A DNA stretch of 64,000 nt from Natronorubrum aibiense (GCF_009392895.1 NZ_CP045488.1:3162001-3226000), one strand, 5' to 3'. Counted from the first letter of the stretch, positions 9,337 through 18,579 are shown. Notes: a model not told the origin generated them from the letters alone. Program-made: numbers and translations.

Positions 9337-9981
9337 TTAGCGGTCGAGGAACCGCTCGAAGCGCTGTTGGTGGGCGAAAAAGGCGAACAGCCCGAAGCTG
9401 AGCGCACCGATGTGGAGGGCGTCGATCCGCACGCCGATCGTGGTGAACTCGAGCGAGAGCAGCGGCGTGGCGACCGCCCAGTCGGTAAACCACGCCGTAG
9501 CGAGCAGCGTCGCTGCGCCGACGGCCAACAACACTGCCGGAACGAGCGACCCACGAACCGTCCGGGAGCGCAGTTGCGGGCGGAAGACATGTCGCTCGAG
9601 GACGAACTGGCCGGTGAGGAGCCCGGTGAGCACGAGGGTCGCGACGACGAGTCCGGTGGTGTCGCCGATCTGTTCGGCGACGAGCAGCCAGACGATCCAG
9701 CTCCCCGTCAGCGCGAGCGCGGCCGCGAGCCGCCGCGGCTGTAGGAGATCCTCCATATCACTGATCGTCGCGCCGAAGACGCCGGTCCGGAGAAGCGAGC
9801 CACAGAAGAGGATCCCGAGTCCGGCGAGTGCCGTCGACGTGGTTCGGGAGCCGACGACGAGCCCGAACCAGAGACCGACGGCAACCACTTCGATTAGTGC
9901 CGCTGAGAGCGCCGCAGTCGTCCCAACGACTCGTCGTCGGGTCGTTCGCCCGAGAACGCCGGGCTGACGAATGACGCTCAT
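9337..9981 (-). CDS. Hypothetical multi-pass membrane protein
   Basis: The 214-residue protein is very hydrophobic, with about six predicted membrane helices separated by short Arg/Thr-rich loops. A basic N-terminus (GRTTRRR) fits cytoplasmic placement under the positive-inside rule, and the C-terminus is the basic stretch HQQRFERFLDR. I see no motif of a known transporter or enzyme. The start at 9981 is the only ATG preceding the first helix. It converges with the FMN reductase gene, with the two stops about 10 bases apart. Confidence 0.65.
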   Translation of the reverse strand: MSVIRQPGVLGRTTRRRVVGTTAALSAALIEVVAVGLWFGLVVGSRTTSTALAGLGILFCGSLLRTGVFGATISDMEDLLQPRRLAAALALTGSWIVWLLVAEQIGDTTGLVVATLVLTGLLTGQFVLERHVFRPQLRSRTVRGSLVPAVLLAVGAATLLATAWFTDWAVATPLLSLEFTTIGVRIDALHIGALSFGLFAFFAHQQRFERFLDR

Positions 9982-10441
9982 AGGTAGTCATGTTCGCCAC
10001 TCCCTTTCGTTATGGTAGTCATTACCCCACACAGTAACGATATCCTACCAATCTGTCTAACGACGACGATTATATCTGCGAGAAATCTGTTGTTTCTCGA
10101 GCCACAAGATTCGAGGGGGTCGTTTTCCGAGCGCACCAATCACGTGCAGGACCACGGAGTCGTTATGACCGACTCGAGCCGGCACTGGCGCTGACACGAA
10201 GTCGCGGTCACGATAGGCATCCGAGCCGTCGAAGCAGGTGCAGTCCGCTCGTCGATGCGTTCGCACGTCGCGACCAGCAGGAACGTATCACGCTGTGGCC
10301 ACTTGTCTGCCGTCGCGGTCGAGTAGGTGTCGGTTACCACCCCACACGCTGACGGTAGCCGGTGGGTACCGTTCGAGCGCGACGACGGTTCGATCGAAAC
10401 GTTGGACAGAACTATTTACGGGGATGTGGTCGGGTGTGATT
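9982..10441. other. Intergenic region, 460 bases
   Basis: The divergent start regions of the flanking genes lie at its ends. I see no convincing coding frame, tRNA or large repeat. Short frames on the minus strand (for example 10140-10340) lack recognisable protein features. The TATA element for the next gene is at its right edge. Confidence 0.5.
10412..10418 (+). promoter_or_regulatory. TATA-like element for the gene at 10442
   Basis: The sequence CTATTTA sits 24-30 bases before the ATG at 10442, matching archaeal TATA box spacing. It supports the choice of that ATG rather than an upstream in-frame start at 10238. Confidence 0.5.
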
Positions 10442-11014
10442 ATGCCCGAGACGGAACAACAGGACAAGACGCTGTCTGAGATCGTGGTCAAAGAAGCAGT
10501 TGGGAAAGGGATGGACTCGCCGCTGCGCGAGTCGATTCTCGAGGCCGTCGAGGAGGCGGACGGATCGAACGGCGGGGGCACACGCAGCCTGCCGCTGGTG
10601 GGGGCGATTTTCGGTGCCGGTGCGGCACTCGGTTTTCTCGCGGGCCGGCAGTCGACCGACCTCGAGGAACTTTCACTCGAGGAGACGCCGCTCGAAGACA
10701 TCGAGGAGCCCGAAATCATCGACGAGATCGGCGCCGAAGCCGACGAGGAGGAGTCAGCCGAGATGCCGTCCGACTCCGAGGGAGAAAGCGGCTCGAGCCC
10801 CCTCGGACGACTGCTGCTCGCCGTGGGGCTCGTCGCTGGACTCGCCTATCTCCGCCGTCGTTTCGCCTCGGGCGAGGACGACGAGTGGGAACCGATCGAG
10901 GAGTTCGAACCGGCGACTGACATCACCGAGGACGAAGGCGAGGAAGCGGAGACGACGGAGACGGACTCCGACGTCGAAGCAGCCGCGGATGAATCGGACG
11001 AGACCGAGGAGTAA
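10442..11014 (+). CDS. Acidic haloarchaeal protein with two membrane helices
   Basis: The 190-residue protein has a short charged N-terminus, a hydrophobic helix (about 48-66, LPLVGAIFGAGAALGFLAG), a very acidic linker, a second helix (about 118-134) ending in LRRRF, and an acidic C-terminal tail rich in Glu and Thr. The two helices with acidic outer segments suggest a membrane-anchored scaffold or envelope protein. No catalytic motif is visible and I do not recognise a characterised family. The ATG at 10442 is preceded by a well-placed TATA element. Confidence 0.65.
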   Translation: MPETEQQDKTLSEIVVKEAVGKGMDSPLRESILEAVEEADGSNGGGTRSLPLVGAIFGAGAALGFLAGRQSTDLEELSLEETPLEDIEEPEIIDEIGAEADEEESAEMPSDSEGESGSSPLGRLLLAVGLVAGLAYLRRRFASGEDDEWEPIEEFEPATDITEDEGEEAETTETDSDVEAAADESDETEE

Positions 11015-11104
11015 CGACGTCCCACTTTTGTAGTACCGACTGCGCGAGCAGCGCACTCGCCGTTGACGAAGAAGCTAAGAGGCCCACGCCGACAGTGTCA
11101 CTCA

Positions 11105-12178
11105 ATGGAGACGACTCACCGAGTCTTCGTCGGTGACTCACGGGACCTCGCTTCGATCGACGACGAATCGGTCGAACTCGTCGTCACGTCCCCACCGTAC
11201 CCCATGATCGAGATGTGGGACGACCTCTTTACGGCGCTCGATCCCGCGATCGGGGATGCACTCGAGTCCGGCGACGGCCGCGCGGCGTTCGACGCGATGC
11301 ACGCCCAGCTCGACCGCGTCTGGGACGAACTCGAGCGCGTGCTGGTCGACGGCGGCATCGCGTGTCTCAACGTCGGCGACGCGACCCGGTCGGTCGACGA
11401 CAGCTTTCGAGTCTACTCGAATCACGCCCGCGTCCTCGAGGCCTTCGAATCGCGCGGCTTCGACCCGCTGCCCGACGTCCTCTGGCGCAAGCCGGCCAAC
11501 AGCGCTGCGAAGTTTATGGGCAGCGGGATGATCCCCCCCAACGCCTACGTCACGCTCGAGCACGAGTACGTGCTGCTCTTTCGCAAGGGGCCGGTGAGCC
11601 GCTCGTTCGAACCGGGTGCCGATCGGCGCTACGAAGCCGCGTACTTCTGGGAGGAGCGTAACCGCTGGTTTTCGGACGTCTGGACCGAGGTCCGCGGTGA
11701 ACTCCAGACCCTCGAGTTCGCCGACGACGAACTTCGCGACCGGTCAGCCGCCTACCCGCTCGAAATTCCCTACCGGCTGATCTGTATGTACTCGGCTTAC
11801 GGTGACACCGTCCTCGATCCCTTCTGGGGAACCGGGACGACGACGCTCGCGGCGATGTGTGCCGGACGAAACTCGGTTGGATCGGAACTCGAGGCGGCGT
11901 TTCTCGAGCGGTTCGACGACCGACTGGCCGACGTGCCGTCGCTGTCGCGCTCGGTCAGCCGGGCGCGTCTGGAGCGCCACCGCGAGTTCGTCGCTCGCCG
12001 CCGCGAGGAGGGGAAGTCGTTCGAGTACGATGCAACCCACTACGAGACGCCGGTCGTGACCAAGATGGAACGGGACATCCAGCTCCGCGAGGTGACCTCG
12101 CTCGAGGCAGTCGACGGACTCGAGCGTGACTCAGAGTACCGGTATCGGGCCACACACGAGCCACTGACGCTCGAGTGA
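11105..12178 (+). CDS. Beta-class DNA methyltransferase, probable CTAG N4-cytosine methylase (Zim-like)
   Basis: The 357-residue protein carries a catalytic TSPPYPMIEMW motif at residues 28-38 and the S-adenosylmethionine-binding DPFWGTGTT at 238-246. Catalytic motif before AdoMet motif is the beta-class order, and SPPY is typical of N4-cytosine methylases. Haloarchaea have a widely conserved orphan methylase (Zim) that modifies CTAG, and this N-terminus and length resemble it; that assignment is from memory and not verified. No restriction endonuclease gene is adjacent. The ATG at 11105 is preferred over one 14 codons upstream because it opens with a beta strand leading directly to the motif. 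Confidence 0.8.
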   Translation: METTHRVFVGDSRDLASIDDESVELVVTSPPYPMIEMWDDLFTALDPAIGDALESGDGRAAFDAMHAQLDRVWDELERVLVDGGIACLNVGDATRSVDDSFRVYSNHARVLEAFESRGFDPLPDVLWRKPANSAAKFMGSGMIPPNAYVTLEHEYVLLFRKGPVSRSFEPGADRRYEAAYFWEERNRWFSDVWTEVRGELQTLEFADDELRDRSAAYPLEIPYRLICMYSAYGDTVLDPFWGTGTTTLAAMCAGRNSVGSELEAAFLERFDDRLADVPSLSRSVSRARLERHREFVARRREEGKSFEYDATHYETPVVTKMERDIQLREVTSLEAVDGLERDSEYRYRATHEPLTLE

Positions 12179-12321
12179 CGGACCCGGGTGACGACAGGAC
12201 GTGGCTCAGGGCTCGACAAGGATCTTGATCTGATGCCAAAACCCATGGCCACGATCACTGAATGATGGCGTGATCGCCGATGGCAGTATCGCATTTACGT
12301 CGCCGCTACGAAACGGTGGGT

Positions 12322-12651
12322 ATGTCGCTCGACGAATACGACGCTGCACGCACCGACCTCGAGCCAGCCGACGGCGAAATCGAGACTGCGGAACTGGTCG
12401 TCACCGACGACGTGCTGGTTAAGACGTTCGCGCTCGGGCCGGGCGCGGAACTCGAGGCCCACGACCATCCCGAGAGTACGAACGTGTTTCACGTCCTCGA
12501 GGGGACGGTGACGGTCGTCCAAGACGAACAGCACGAGGAGATCACCGCACCCGGCGTCGTCCGTCACGACCGCGGTGTCGTCCACGGTGCACGAAACGAA
12601 ACCGACGAAACGGTCGTCTTCACCGCGAGTCTCTGCCCACTCCCGTCGTAA
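12322..12651 (+). CDS. Cupin-domain protein
   Basis: The 109-residue protein is a single-domain cupin. The first conserved motif is GPGAELEAHDHPESTNVFHVLEG (two metal-binding His and a Glu), and the second region VVRHDRGVVHGARN provides another His. Such small cupins bind a metal and act as dioxygenases, isomerases or sensors, so no substrate can be given. The ATG at 12322 (MSLDEYDAARTD) is chosen over an upstream ATG at 12280 because it lies about 25 bases after a GCATTTACG TATA-like stretch. The next gene, a large Bat-like regulator, follows on the same strand after about 100 bases with its own promoter. Confidence 0.75.
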   Translation: MSLDEYDAARTDLEPADGEIETAELVVTDDVLVKTFALGPGAELEAHDHPESTNVFHVLEGTVTVVQDEQHEEITAPGVVRHDRGVVHGARNETDETVVFTASLCPLPS

Positions 12652-12723
12652 GGTCGGATTCCGAACGCGGTCACGAGCGGCGCTACTGGTGGCGAGTATG
12701 CACAATCGTGCGATGAACACGAG

Positions 12724-12730
12724 TTTTTTA
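12724..12730 (+). promoter_or_regulatory. TATA-like element for the Bat-like regulator
   Basis: A TTTTTTA run lies 24-30 bases before the ATG at 12754. The spacing matches a haloarchaeal TATA box and favours that ATG over the second in-frame ATG at 12781. Confidence 0.55.
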
Positions 12731-12753
12731 TCCGTGCCGACCCCATCGAAGAT

Positions 12754-15700
12754 ATGAATCGCGGTCTCGGTGCCCCTGAGATGACTCACCTTCGGCTCCT
12801 CGTCATCGGTTCGTCGCCGTGGCTGCAGACGGCGACGGCCGCACTCGAGAACGGAGACGTGACGGTTCGTGGGCCGCTCGAAGCGAACGCCGAACTCGAG
12901 GCGGACACACTCGACGGCGTGGACTGTCTGCTGACCGACGAACCCGACGTGCTCGCTGCCATCGAACCGGCGTGTGCGGTCGTCTGTGCCGTCGAGTCTG
13001 TGGATAGCAAGATACTCGATCGCCTGCAAGACCGAGGTGTGACCGACGTCGTTCGGACATCGACGGTCGACACGCCGGCGCTGCTCGAACATCGGCTACA
13101 GCAGGCCGCCCAGTTCGAGACGACGCGCCGGACGCTCTCCCGACAGGAGACGCGGTGTCAGACGCTGCTCGAGCAGTCCTCGGATCTGCTGGTCATCACC
13201 GACGTCGACGGCACGATCACGTCCATCGGGCCATCGGCCGAACAGGTGCTCGGCACGAACCCGGAGACGGTGCGCGACACCTCGTTTGTGGCACACGTTC
13301 ATCCGGAGGATACGACAGTGGTCCGAAGCGCACTCGAGGACCTTCGCGGACGGGAAACGGGCGCGCAGACGACCGTCGAGTACCGGTTTCAACACGCGGA
13401 CGACGGCTGGTTCGTTCACGAAGCCGTCCTCACGAACTGGCTCGAGGCAGACGACGAGATCGTCATCTCGATCCGAGACGTTACGGACCGTCATCAGGTC
13501 GAACGGGAACTTGACGACTCGTTCGAACGGGTGACGGACGCGTTCTGTGCGCTCGACGCCGACCGACGACTGACGTATCTCAACGACCAAGCCGCGTCCC
13601 TCCTCGACGTCGAGTCGGCAGCGGTGCTCGGCAACGACTTCCTCGAGGAATTCCCCGACCTGCAAGGCACGGACTTCCACGACGCGGCGATCGAGGCGAT
13701 GCGGACCCAAGAACACACGTCGCTCGAGGGCTACTACGAACCCACCGACCGCTGGTACGACGTCGGACTGTATCCCTCGCCGTCGGGGCTGTCGATCTAC
13801 TTCCGGGACGTTACCGAGCGAATCGAGCGCGAACGGGCACTCGCCGCCCGGACGGAGCGACTGGAAACGCTCGTCGAGAACGTCCCCGTCGTGCTCTTCG
13901 TCGTCGACACCGACGGGACAATCACCCTCGCCGAAGGTCGTGCGCTCGAGCGCATCGATGGCTGTGGCCCCGACCTCGTTGGCGAGTCGGTGTTCGACGT
14001 GTTCGACGCTCACTCGACCATCCTCGAGGATGCACGAACCGCACTCGACGGCCACGCTGCCCACTCCGTGACAGTGCTCGGTGATCGCGTCTTCGAAGCG
14101 TGGTGGCAACCGATCGCCGCGGACGACACTGACGCCGTTGGGCGCGTGATCGGAACGGCCGTCGATGTCACCGAGCGCACGCAGTACCAGGAGACGCTCA
14201 ACGTTTTGCACGAAGCCACGAGACATCTCCTGACCGTCGAATCGAAACAGGCCGCCTGCGAGTACATGGTCGACGTCGCCGCTGACGTCCTCGATCTCGA
14301 GAGCGTCGTCTACCGCTTCGACGAGCAGCAAAACGAACTGCTGCCGGCCGCCTACGCGCCGGGACTCGAGTCGACGGTCGGTGCGCCTCCTCGACTCGAG
14401 CCGACTGAGAGCATCACCTGGCAGACGTTCATCAGCGACACGCCCTCCCGATTCGACGACGTCAGGGAGTCGCCGTCGGTGTACGATGCGACGACGGCCG
14501 CCCGCAGCGGGCTCTACGTTCCGATCGGTGAACACGGCGTCCTCGTCGCGCTCGATCCCGACCCCGGTCAGTACGATGACGAGACGTTCGAACTCGCCCA
14601 ACTGTTCGCCGCGACCGCCGAAGCCGCGCTCGATCGGATCGAGCGCACCCATCGGCTCCACCGGCGCGAACGAGAACTCGAGCAGCAAAACGCCCACCTC
14701 GAGCGACTGAACGACGCGAACGAGGTGCGACAGGATATCGAGCAACTGCTGTTGATGGCCGACTCCCGAACCGAGATCGAACAGGGGATCTGTGAGCGCC
14801 TCGCCGCCCTCGAAACCTGCTCGTTCGTCTGGATCGGCGAACCCGATCCGAGCGGGAATCAACTCCACAGGCGCACGCAGGCTGGCCACGACCGCGACTA
14901 TCTCGACGCGATCACGGTGACGACTGTCGACGACTCCGCGGCCGAACCGACGGGGCGAGCAGCCCGGACGCTGGATACGGTGTACGTCGAGAACATCGCC
15001 GGCGCGGTTCGCGATGGCACCTGGCGAGTCGAAGCTCTCTCGCGGAACATCCAGTCCGTCTACACCGTCCCGCTCGTGTACGACGACTTCCTCTACGGCG
15101 TCGTCTCGCTCTACGGCGACGATCGAGACGCGTTCGACGCGCCGCTTCGCTCGATGCTCGAGGAACTCGGCGAGACCATCGGCTACGCCATCGACGCGGT
15201 CAAGCGAAAGCGCGCACTGCAGACCGACGGCGTCGCCGCGGTCGAACTCGAACTCGAACTGGAAGCCGAGACCCCACTGTGCCGACTCGCCGAGCGGCTG
15301 GCTACCCGCGTCGAGTACGAGGGAGAGACGATGCGAGCGGACGGCTCGTCGATGGTGTTCGCCACCGTCGACGCCGACGTCGTTCCCGACGACGTCGCGA
15401 CACTCGAGGACCTCGAGGGCGTTCGAACCGTCTCGGTGATCGCTGAAACGGGCGCGGAGACGCTGCTCCAACTGCAGTGTCCGGACCCGTTTCTCGGCTC
15501 CGCCGTCGACACACAGGGCGGAACGCTTCGGTCGTTCGTCACCGACACCACCGACAACCGGGCGATCGTCGACGTCCCGGAGTCGATCGAGATCAGGGAC
15601 GTCGTAACGGGCCTCGGCCGTCGCGGATTTCCGGCGTCGCTGGTCGCCCGTCGCGAGCAGTCGACGGCCGACCTGTCGACGATCGACATCGCCACGCGGA

Positions 15701-15909
15701 ACTCGCTGCTCGAGCGACTGACCGACCGCCAGCGGGAGGTCGTCCAGACGGCTTACCACGGCGGCTTCTTCGAGTGGCCCCGCCAGACCACCGGCGAATC
15801 TCTCGCGGATTCGCTCGAGATTTCGCCACCCGCGTTTCACAAACACGTCAGAGCCGCCGAGCAGAAGCTCTTTACCGCGCTGTTCGACGGGTCTTCGAAC
15901 CGTGGTTAA
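12754..15909 (+). CDS. Bat-like PAS/GAF sensor with bacterio-opsin activator HTH
   Basis: The 1051-residue cytoplasmic regulator has a receiver-like N-terminal region (about 10-110, LRLLVIGSS...), three PAS segments (about 137-250, 255-365 and 370-480, each ending near a VTER or VTDR sequence), and two GAF segments (about 490-640 and 670-820). The C-terminal bacterio-opsin-activator module ends in a Bat-type helix-turn-helix (about 985-1045, LTDRQREVVQTAYHGGFFEWPR). Such proteins sense light, oxygen or redox state and bind promoters directly; there is no histidine kinase domain. The target genes are unknown. A HalOD1 protein is encoded 110 bases downstream on the same strand and may act with it. 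Confidence 0.88.
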   Translation: MNRGLGAPEMTHLRLLVIGSSPWLQTATAALENGDVTVRGPLEANAELEADTLDGVDCLLTDEPDVLAAIEPACAVVCAVESVDSKILDRLQDRGVTDVVRTSTVDTPALLEHRLQQAAQFETTRRTLSRQETRCQTLLEQSSDLLVITDVDGTITSIGPSAEQVLGTNPETVRDTSFVAHVHPEDTTVVRSALEDLRGRETGAQTTVEYRFQHADDGWFVHEAVLTNWLEADDEIVISIRDVTDRHQVERELDDSFERVTDAFCALDADRRLTYLNDQAASLLDVESAAVLGNDFLEEFPDLQGTDFHDAAIEAMRTQEHTSLEGYYEPTDRWYDVGLYPSPSGLSIYFRDVTERIERERALAARTERLETLVENVPVVLFVVDTDGTITLAEGRALERIDGCGPDLVGESVFDVFDAHSTILEDARTALDGHAAHSVTVLGDRVFEAWWQPIAADDTDAVGRVIGTAVDVTERTQYQETLNVLHEATRHLLTVESKQAACEYMVDVAADVLDLESVVYRFDEQQNELLPAAYAPGLESTVGAPPRLEPTESITWQTFISDTPSRFDDVRESPSVYDATTAARSGLYVPIGEHGVLVALDPDPGQYDDETFELAQLFAATAEAALDRIERTHRLHRRERELEQQNAHLERLNDANEVRQDIEQLLLMADSRTEIEQGICERLAALETCSFVWIGEPDPSGNQLHRRTQAGHDRDYLDAITVTTVDDSAAEPTGRAARTLDTVYVENIAGAVRDGTWRVEALSRNIQSVYTVPLVYDDFLYGVVSLYGDDRDAFDAPLRSMLEELGETIGYAIDAVKRKRALQTDGVAAVELELELEAETPLCRLAERLATRVEYEGETMRADGSSMVFATVDADVVPDDVATLEDLEGVRTVSVIAETGAETLLQLQCPDPFLGSAVDTQGGTLRSFVTDTTDNRAIVDVPESIEIRDVVTGLGRRGFPASLVARREQSTADLSTIDIATRNSLLERLTDRQREVVQTAYHGGFFEWPRQTTGESLADSLEISPPAFHKHVRAAEQKLFTALFDGSSNRG

Positions 15910-16018
15910 CTGATTAACCACTCGCGGCAGCTCTAGTTATACAGTTAACAATCAAATTCATTACTTCGACTCGTGAAGAGAGCGTTGTCTTCCCATTGGT
16001 TGGGGGTGTGCAGAATCA

Positions 16019-16333
16019 ATGACTGAAATGACTCCACGTTCATCGTCTCTGTCGACAGACGACTGCTACACTGTACAGTACGATCGACTCGATACTGAAC
16101 CACTGAGCGTCGCCATCGTCGACGCCGTTGCGACGTTCTGCGACGAAGAGATAACCGCACTCGAGCCGCTTCACTATACGGTCAACACTGACGCGCTGGA
16201 GCGACTGTTCGAACCACGTGCGAACGGGCTTCGATCCGGTGGGTCTGTCGCATTCGAGTACCACGACTGTCTGGTGACCGTCAGCGCTGACGGCGAGATC
16301 ACCGTCGAATCGAACTCGTTCGACCGCTACTGA
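16019..16333 (+). CDS. HalOD1 output-domain protein
   Basis: The 104-residue protein matches the HalOD1 output domain of haloarchaeal signalling systems: VAIVDAVATFCDEEITALEPLHYTVNTDALERLF followed by a short beta-rich end (VAFEYHDCLVTVSADGEITV). HalOD1 proteins occur alone or fused to receivers and sensors and are thought to be output modules of signal transduction, without a known biochemical activity. A second ATG lies three codons in, so the start could be 16028. It follows the Bat-like regulator on the same strand. Confidence 0.8.
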   Translation: MTEMTPRSSSLSTDDCYTVQYDRLDTEPLSVAIVDAVATFCDEEITALEPLHYTVNTDALERLFEPRANGLRSGGSVAFEYHDCLVTVSADGEITVESNSFDRY

Positions 16334-16504
16334 GACGGTTCGGTGAGAGTAGTCGTCCCGTCTCGAGGAGCGGTCACAATCGTGTTTTCGATACCAGTTA
16401 CTGCCGAACAGTCGTTCGACTGCGACTCGAGTCTCAACGGCTCCCCAATCGAACCTGTTTCGGCGTTATCACTCGTCTTCGACTCCTGATGTATGTAAGA
16501 AGCA

Positions 16505-16658
16505 TGCCCGGGGAGGGCTCCGAACCCTCGATCTCCGCATGTCCCAGGTCCGAGGCTCGGCAGAGTCCTCGAGGGGACACGGAGGCTTCCAAGGCGAAAC
16601 CGCACCGAATCTCTGAACCCTATGAGTGCGGCGCTATGTCCAGCTAAGCCACCCGGGC
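16505..16658 (-). tRNA. Elongator tRNA-Met (CAT) with an 80-base intron
   Basis: Read on the minus strand, the 7-bp acceptor stem GCCCGGG/CCCGGGC, D arm, anticodon stem CCGCA/TGCGG and T arm GAGGG-TTCGGAG-CCCTC form a full cloverleaf, with an A discriminator at 16505. The anticodon CAT is at 16622-16624 (minus strand). The intron occupies about 16541-16620, inserted one base after the anticodon, which is the canonical position for archaeal introns cut by the splicing endonuclease at a bulge-helix-bulge. CCA is not encoded. Introns in elongator tRNA-Met are typical of haloarchaea. Confidence 0.93.
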
Positions 16659-16729
16659 TCACTTTCTCGTAGTGCCGTCTGTTTCTTTAACCTTCTCATT
16701 CCGTCCGGGCGTGTAACGCCGACCCACGG

Positions 16730-16736
16730 ATTTATC
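16730..16736 (+). promoter_or_regulatory. TATA-like element for the gene at 16762
   Basis: ATTTATC lies 26-32 bases before the ATG at 16762, matching archaeal TATA spacing for a leaderless mRNA. Confidence 0.5.
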
Positions 16737-16761
16737 ACACGGCCTTCCCAACTACCCGCGC

Positions 16762-18042
16762 ATGAGCGTTCCCGGAATCGTCCACTCTACTCTGGATGGC
16801 GAGGATATCGCCGCGCGGGTCTCTCTTGGCGGTGACGACGAACTGTTTATCACCCCCTCGAGCACCCTCGTCTACAACTCCGAAGGCCTCCTGAGCGACG
16901 AATCGGTCGATGAATACCCCCACGACGCCGATCGACTGACGCTCTCGGAAGGGCGACGCAAAACTGCATTCACGCTCGAATACCCACTCGAGGGGACCAA
17001 GAAATTCACCGTTCCCGCGAGCAAGACCGACGCAGTCCTCCATCCGGTGCTCGCCGGCGTATTGAACGGCAACGGGATCACCGAGCCGGGCGAAACGGTC
17101 GTCCAGACCTACCGTTTTAGCGAACTGACGTTGATAATCACGAGCGATCGGCTGGTCAAACACATCGGTGCGGCGGTCTGGGACGGCGACTACGAAGAGT
17201 ACCAGTTCGAAGATGTGACCGGACTGGCCTTCGAAGATGGCAGCGTCGCCACCCAGATCGTTCTCACGGTCGAGGGCCGTCCCCAGCGGATCAAAGCGCC
17301 CAACGAGGAAGCGAACGATCTCCGGGAACGGCTCAAGCGTGCACTGTTCGAGTACCACGACGTCGGCTCGCTCGAGCAACTCAACGAAGTGGTGGGCGAC
17401 GGCGAGTCGGAACCGGATCGTGGCCGTGCGTCGGTCGACTTCGGCGACGGCGTCGACCCGCTCGATGCGAACCCGCCCGAACTGGATGCTGACGTCGGCA
17501 GCGACACCGCCGATGACGCGACCGAGCCAACCCCCGCCGCATCCGACCCCCTTGCAGAGGGGGCGACGGCCGCCGGCACAGCCGAGCCCGAACCCGAGGC
17601 ACAAACGCACACCTCCGACACAGGCGAGACGAGTGTCGGGCACGTCCAGCAAGACCCCTCGCAGGCTCGGCCGAGCGAAGCGAACGCATCTACACAAGCG
17701 GAGCCAGACACCGAACCGGCGGATACCTCAGTCGAGATGCTGACAGACACATCGCCCGAACCGACGACTGATCACGCCGATGCCGACGCCGTCGCGGCTG
17801 CGTCAGACAGCGCTCGAGCGGACCGTCCTGTCGACCTCGAGACGACCCCGTTTCTCGGTGACGACAGCGACACTGCGACGGACACCGACGACGCCCCCGC
17901 AGACGTCGATCAGGTCTCCAACACGGAACTCCTCGAGCGCCTCGAGTCACTCGAGGCGACCGTCGACCGACAGACGGAGACGATCGAGCGCCAACAGCAG
18001 ACGATCGAGCAGCTAATCGCGGAACTACGCACACGTCGGTAA
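16762..18042 (+). CDS. Haloarchaeal conserved protein with acidic linker and C-terminal coiled coil
   Basis: The 426-residue protein has a folded N-terminal domain (about 1-205) of repeated beta-strand/turn pattern resembling a PH-like or DUF7115-type module. A long disordered linker rich in Asp, Glu, Thr, Pro and Ala follows (about 215-385), then a C-terminal coiled coil (about 390-426, NTELLERLESLEATVDRQ...). No catalytic residues are evident. The layout suggests a protein that binds something through the N-terminal domain and oligomerises through the coiled coil. The family label is from memory and weak. The start follows a clear TATA element. Confidence 0.65.
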   Translation: MSVPGIVHSTLDGEDIAARVSLGGDDELFITPSSTLVYNSEGLLSDESVDEYPHDADRLTLSEGRRKTAFTLEYPLEGTKKFTVPASKTDAVLHPVLAGVLNGNGITEPGETVVQTYRFSELTLIITSDRLVKHIGAAVWDGDYEEYQFEDVTGLAFEDGSVATQIVLTVEGRPQRIKAPNEEANDLRERLKRALFEYHDVGSLEQLNEVVGDGESEPDRGRASVDFGDGVDPLDANPPELDADVGSDTADDATEPTPAASDPLAEGATAAGTAEPEPEAQTHTSDTGETSVGHVQQDPSQARPSEANASTQAEPDTEPADTSVEMLTDTSPEPTTDHADADAVAAASDSARADRPVDLETTPFLGDDSDTATDTDDAPADVDQVSNTELLERLESLEATVDRQTETIERQQQTIEQLIAELRTRR

Positions 18043-18089
18043 CTGCCTCGAGACCTCGGCCTGTCGACACAGCGCCGGTACCTTGCGTG

Positions 18090-18488
18090 TCAGTCCTCGC
18101 GTCCCGTCACTTTCCGGATACACGAGGAGCCGAACGGTCCCAGTTCGCCGGCGTCGAGGTTGATGAAGTAGCCCGTCGACAGTCCCGAACCACAGCGCTG
18201 GCACGAGAAGTCACCTTCTTTCGTAACAACGTCCTGCTCGAAGCGTACGTATTGGCGGCTCTTCGGCCGGATGATTCCGTCCTCGCGATCGATGATCCCC
18301 CGGAGTTCCGCCTCGTCGAGAATCGTTCGCGTCACCGTCGGATCGCTCGTCACCGTCTCGATCCGGTCGATGATCTCGGGAAGCGGGAGCGACTCGTGTT
18401 CGAGTCGCTCGAGCAGCGCCAGTCCGAGTGCGACCCGGTCGTCGTCGGCATCAACGGCCGTGTCGGTCCCGGGCTCGTCACGGTCCAT
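18090..18488 (-). CDS. Winged-helix-like regulator with CxxC zinc motif (DUF5830-like)
   Basis: The protein of about 132 residues has an N-terminal helical part (LGLALLERLEHESLPLPEIIDRIETVTSDPTVTRTILDEAELRGII) that looks like a helix-turn-helix. The C-terminal part carries CQRCGSGLSTGYF and a later single cysteine in GSSCIRKV, suggesting zinc binding. Haloarchaeal proteins of this type are annotated as MarR-like or DUF5830; targets are unknown. I chose the ATG at 18488 rather than 18545 because GTTTATT lies 26-31 bases upstream. The gene converges with the coiled-coil protein gene upstream and diverges from the TVP38-like gene. Confidence 0.65.
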   Translation of the reverse strand: MDRDEPGTDTAVDADDDRVALGLALLERLEHESLPLPEIIDRIETVTSDPTVTRTILDEAELRGIIDREDGIIRPKSRQYVRFEQDVVTKEGDFSCQRCGSGLSTGYFINLDAGELGPFGSSCIRKVTGRED

Positions 18489-18513
18489 CGGTGTGTGGTG
18501 TCGGCCCGGCACG

Positions 18514-18519
18514 AATAAA
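18514..18519 (-). promoter_or_regulatory. TATA-like element for the CxxC regulator
   Basis: On the minus strand the sequence reads GTTTAT, ending 26 bases before the ATG at 18488, which fits a haloarchaeal TATA box. Confidence 0.45.
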
Positions 18520-18579
18520 CGTTGTGTCGCGACCCGCAGAGACACAATAGTTTCAACACTCGAGGAAAAACTGTGACCG

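Noticed and set aside
11105-12178. Restriction-modification or defence island
   Set aside because: Only the methylase is present; neighbours are a membrane protein and a cupin with no nuclease or helicase.
13096-15921. 941-codon open frame on the minus strand opposite the Bat-like gene
   Set aside because: Arg/Asp/Val-rich shadow of the PAS/GAF coding frame with no recognisable domain.
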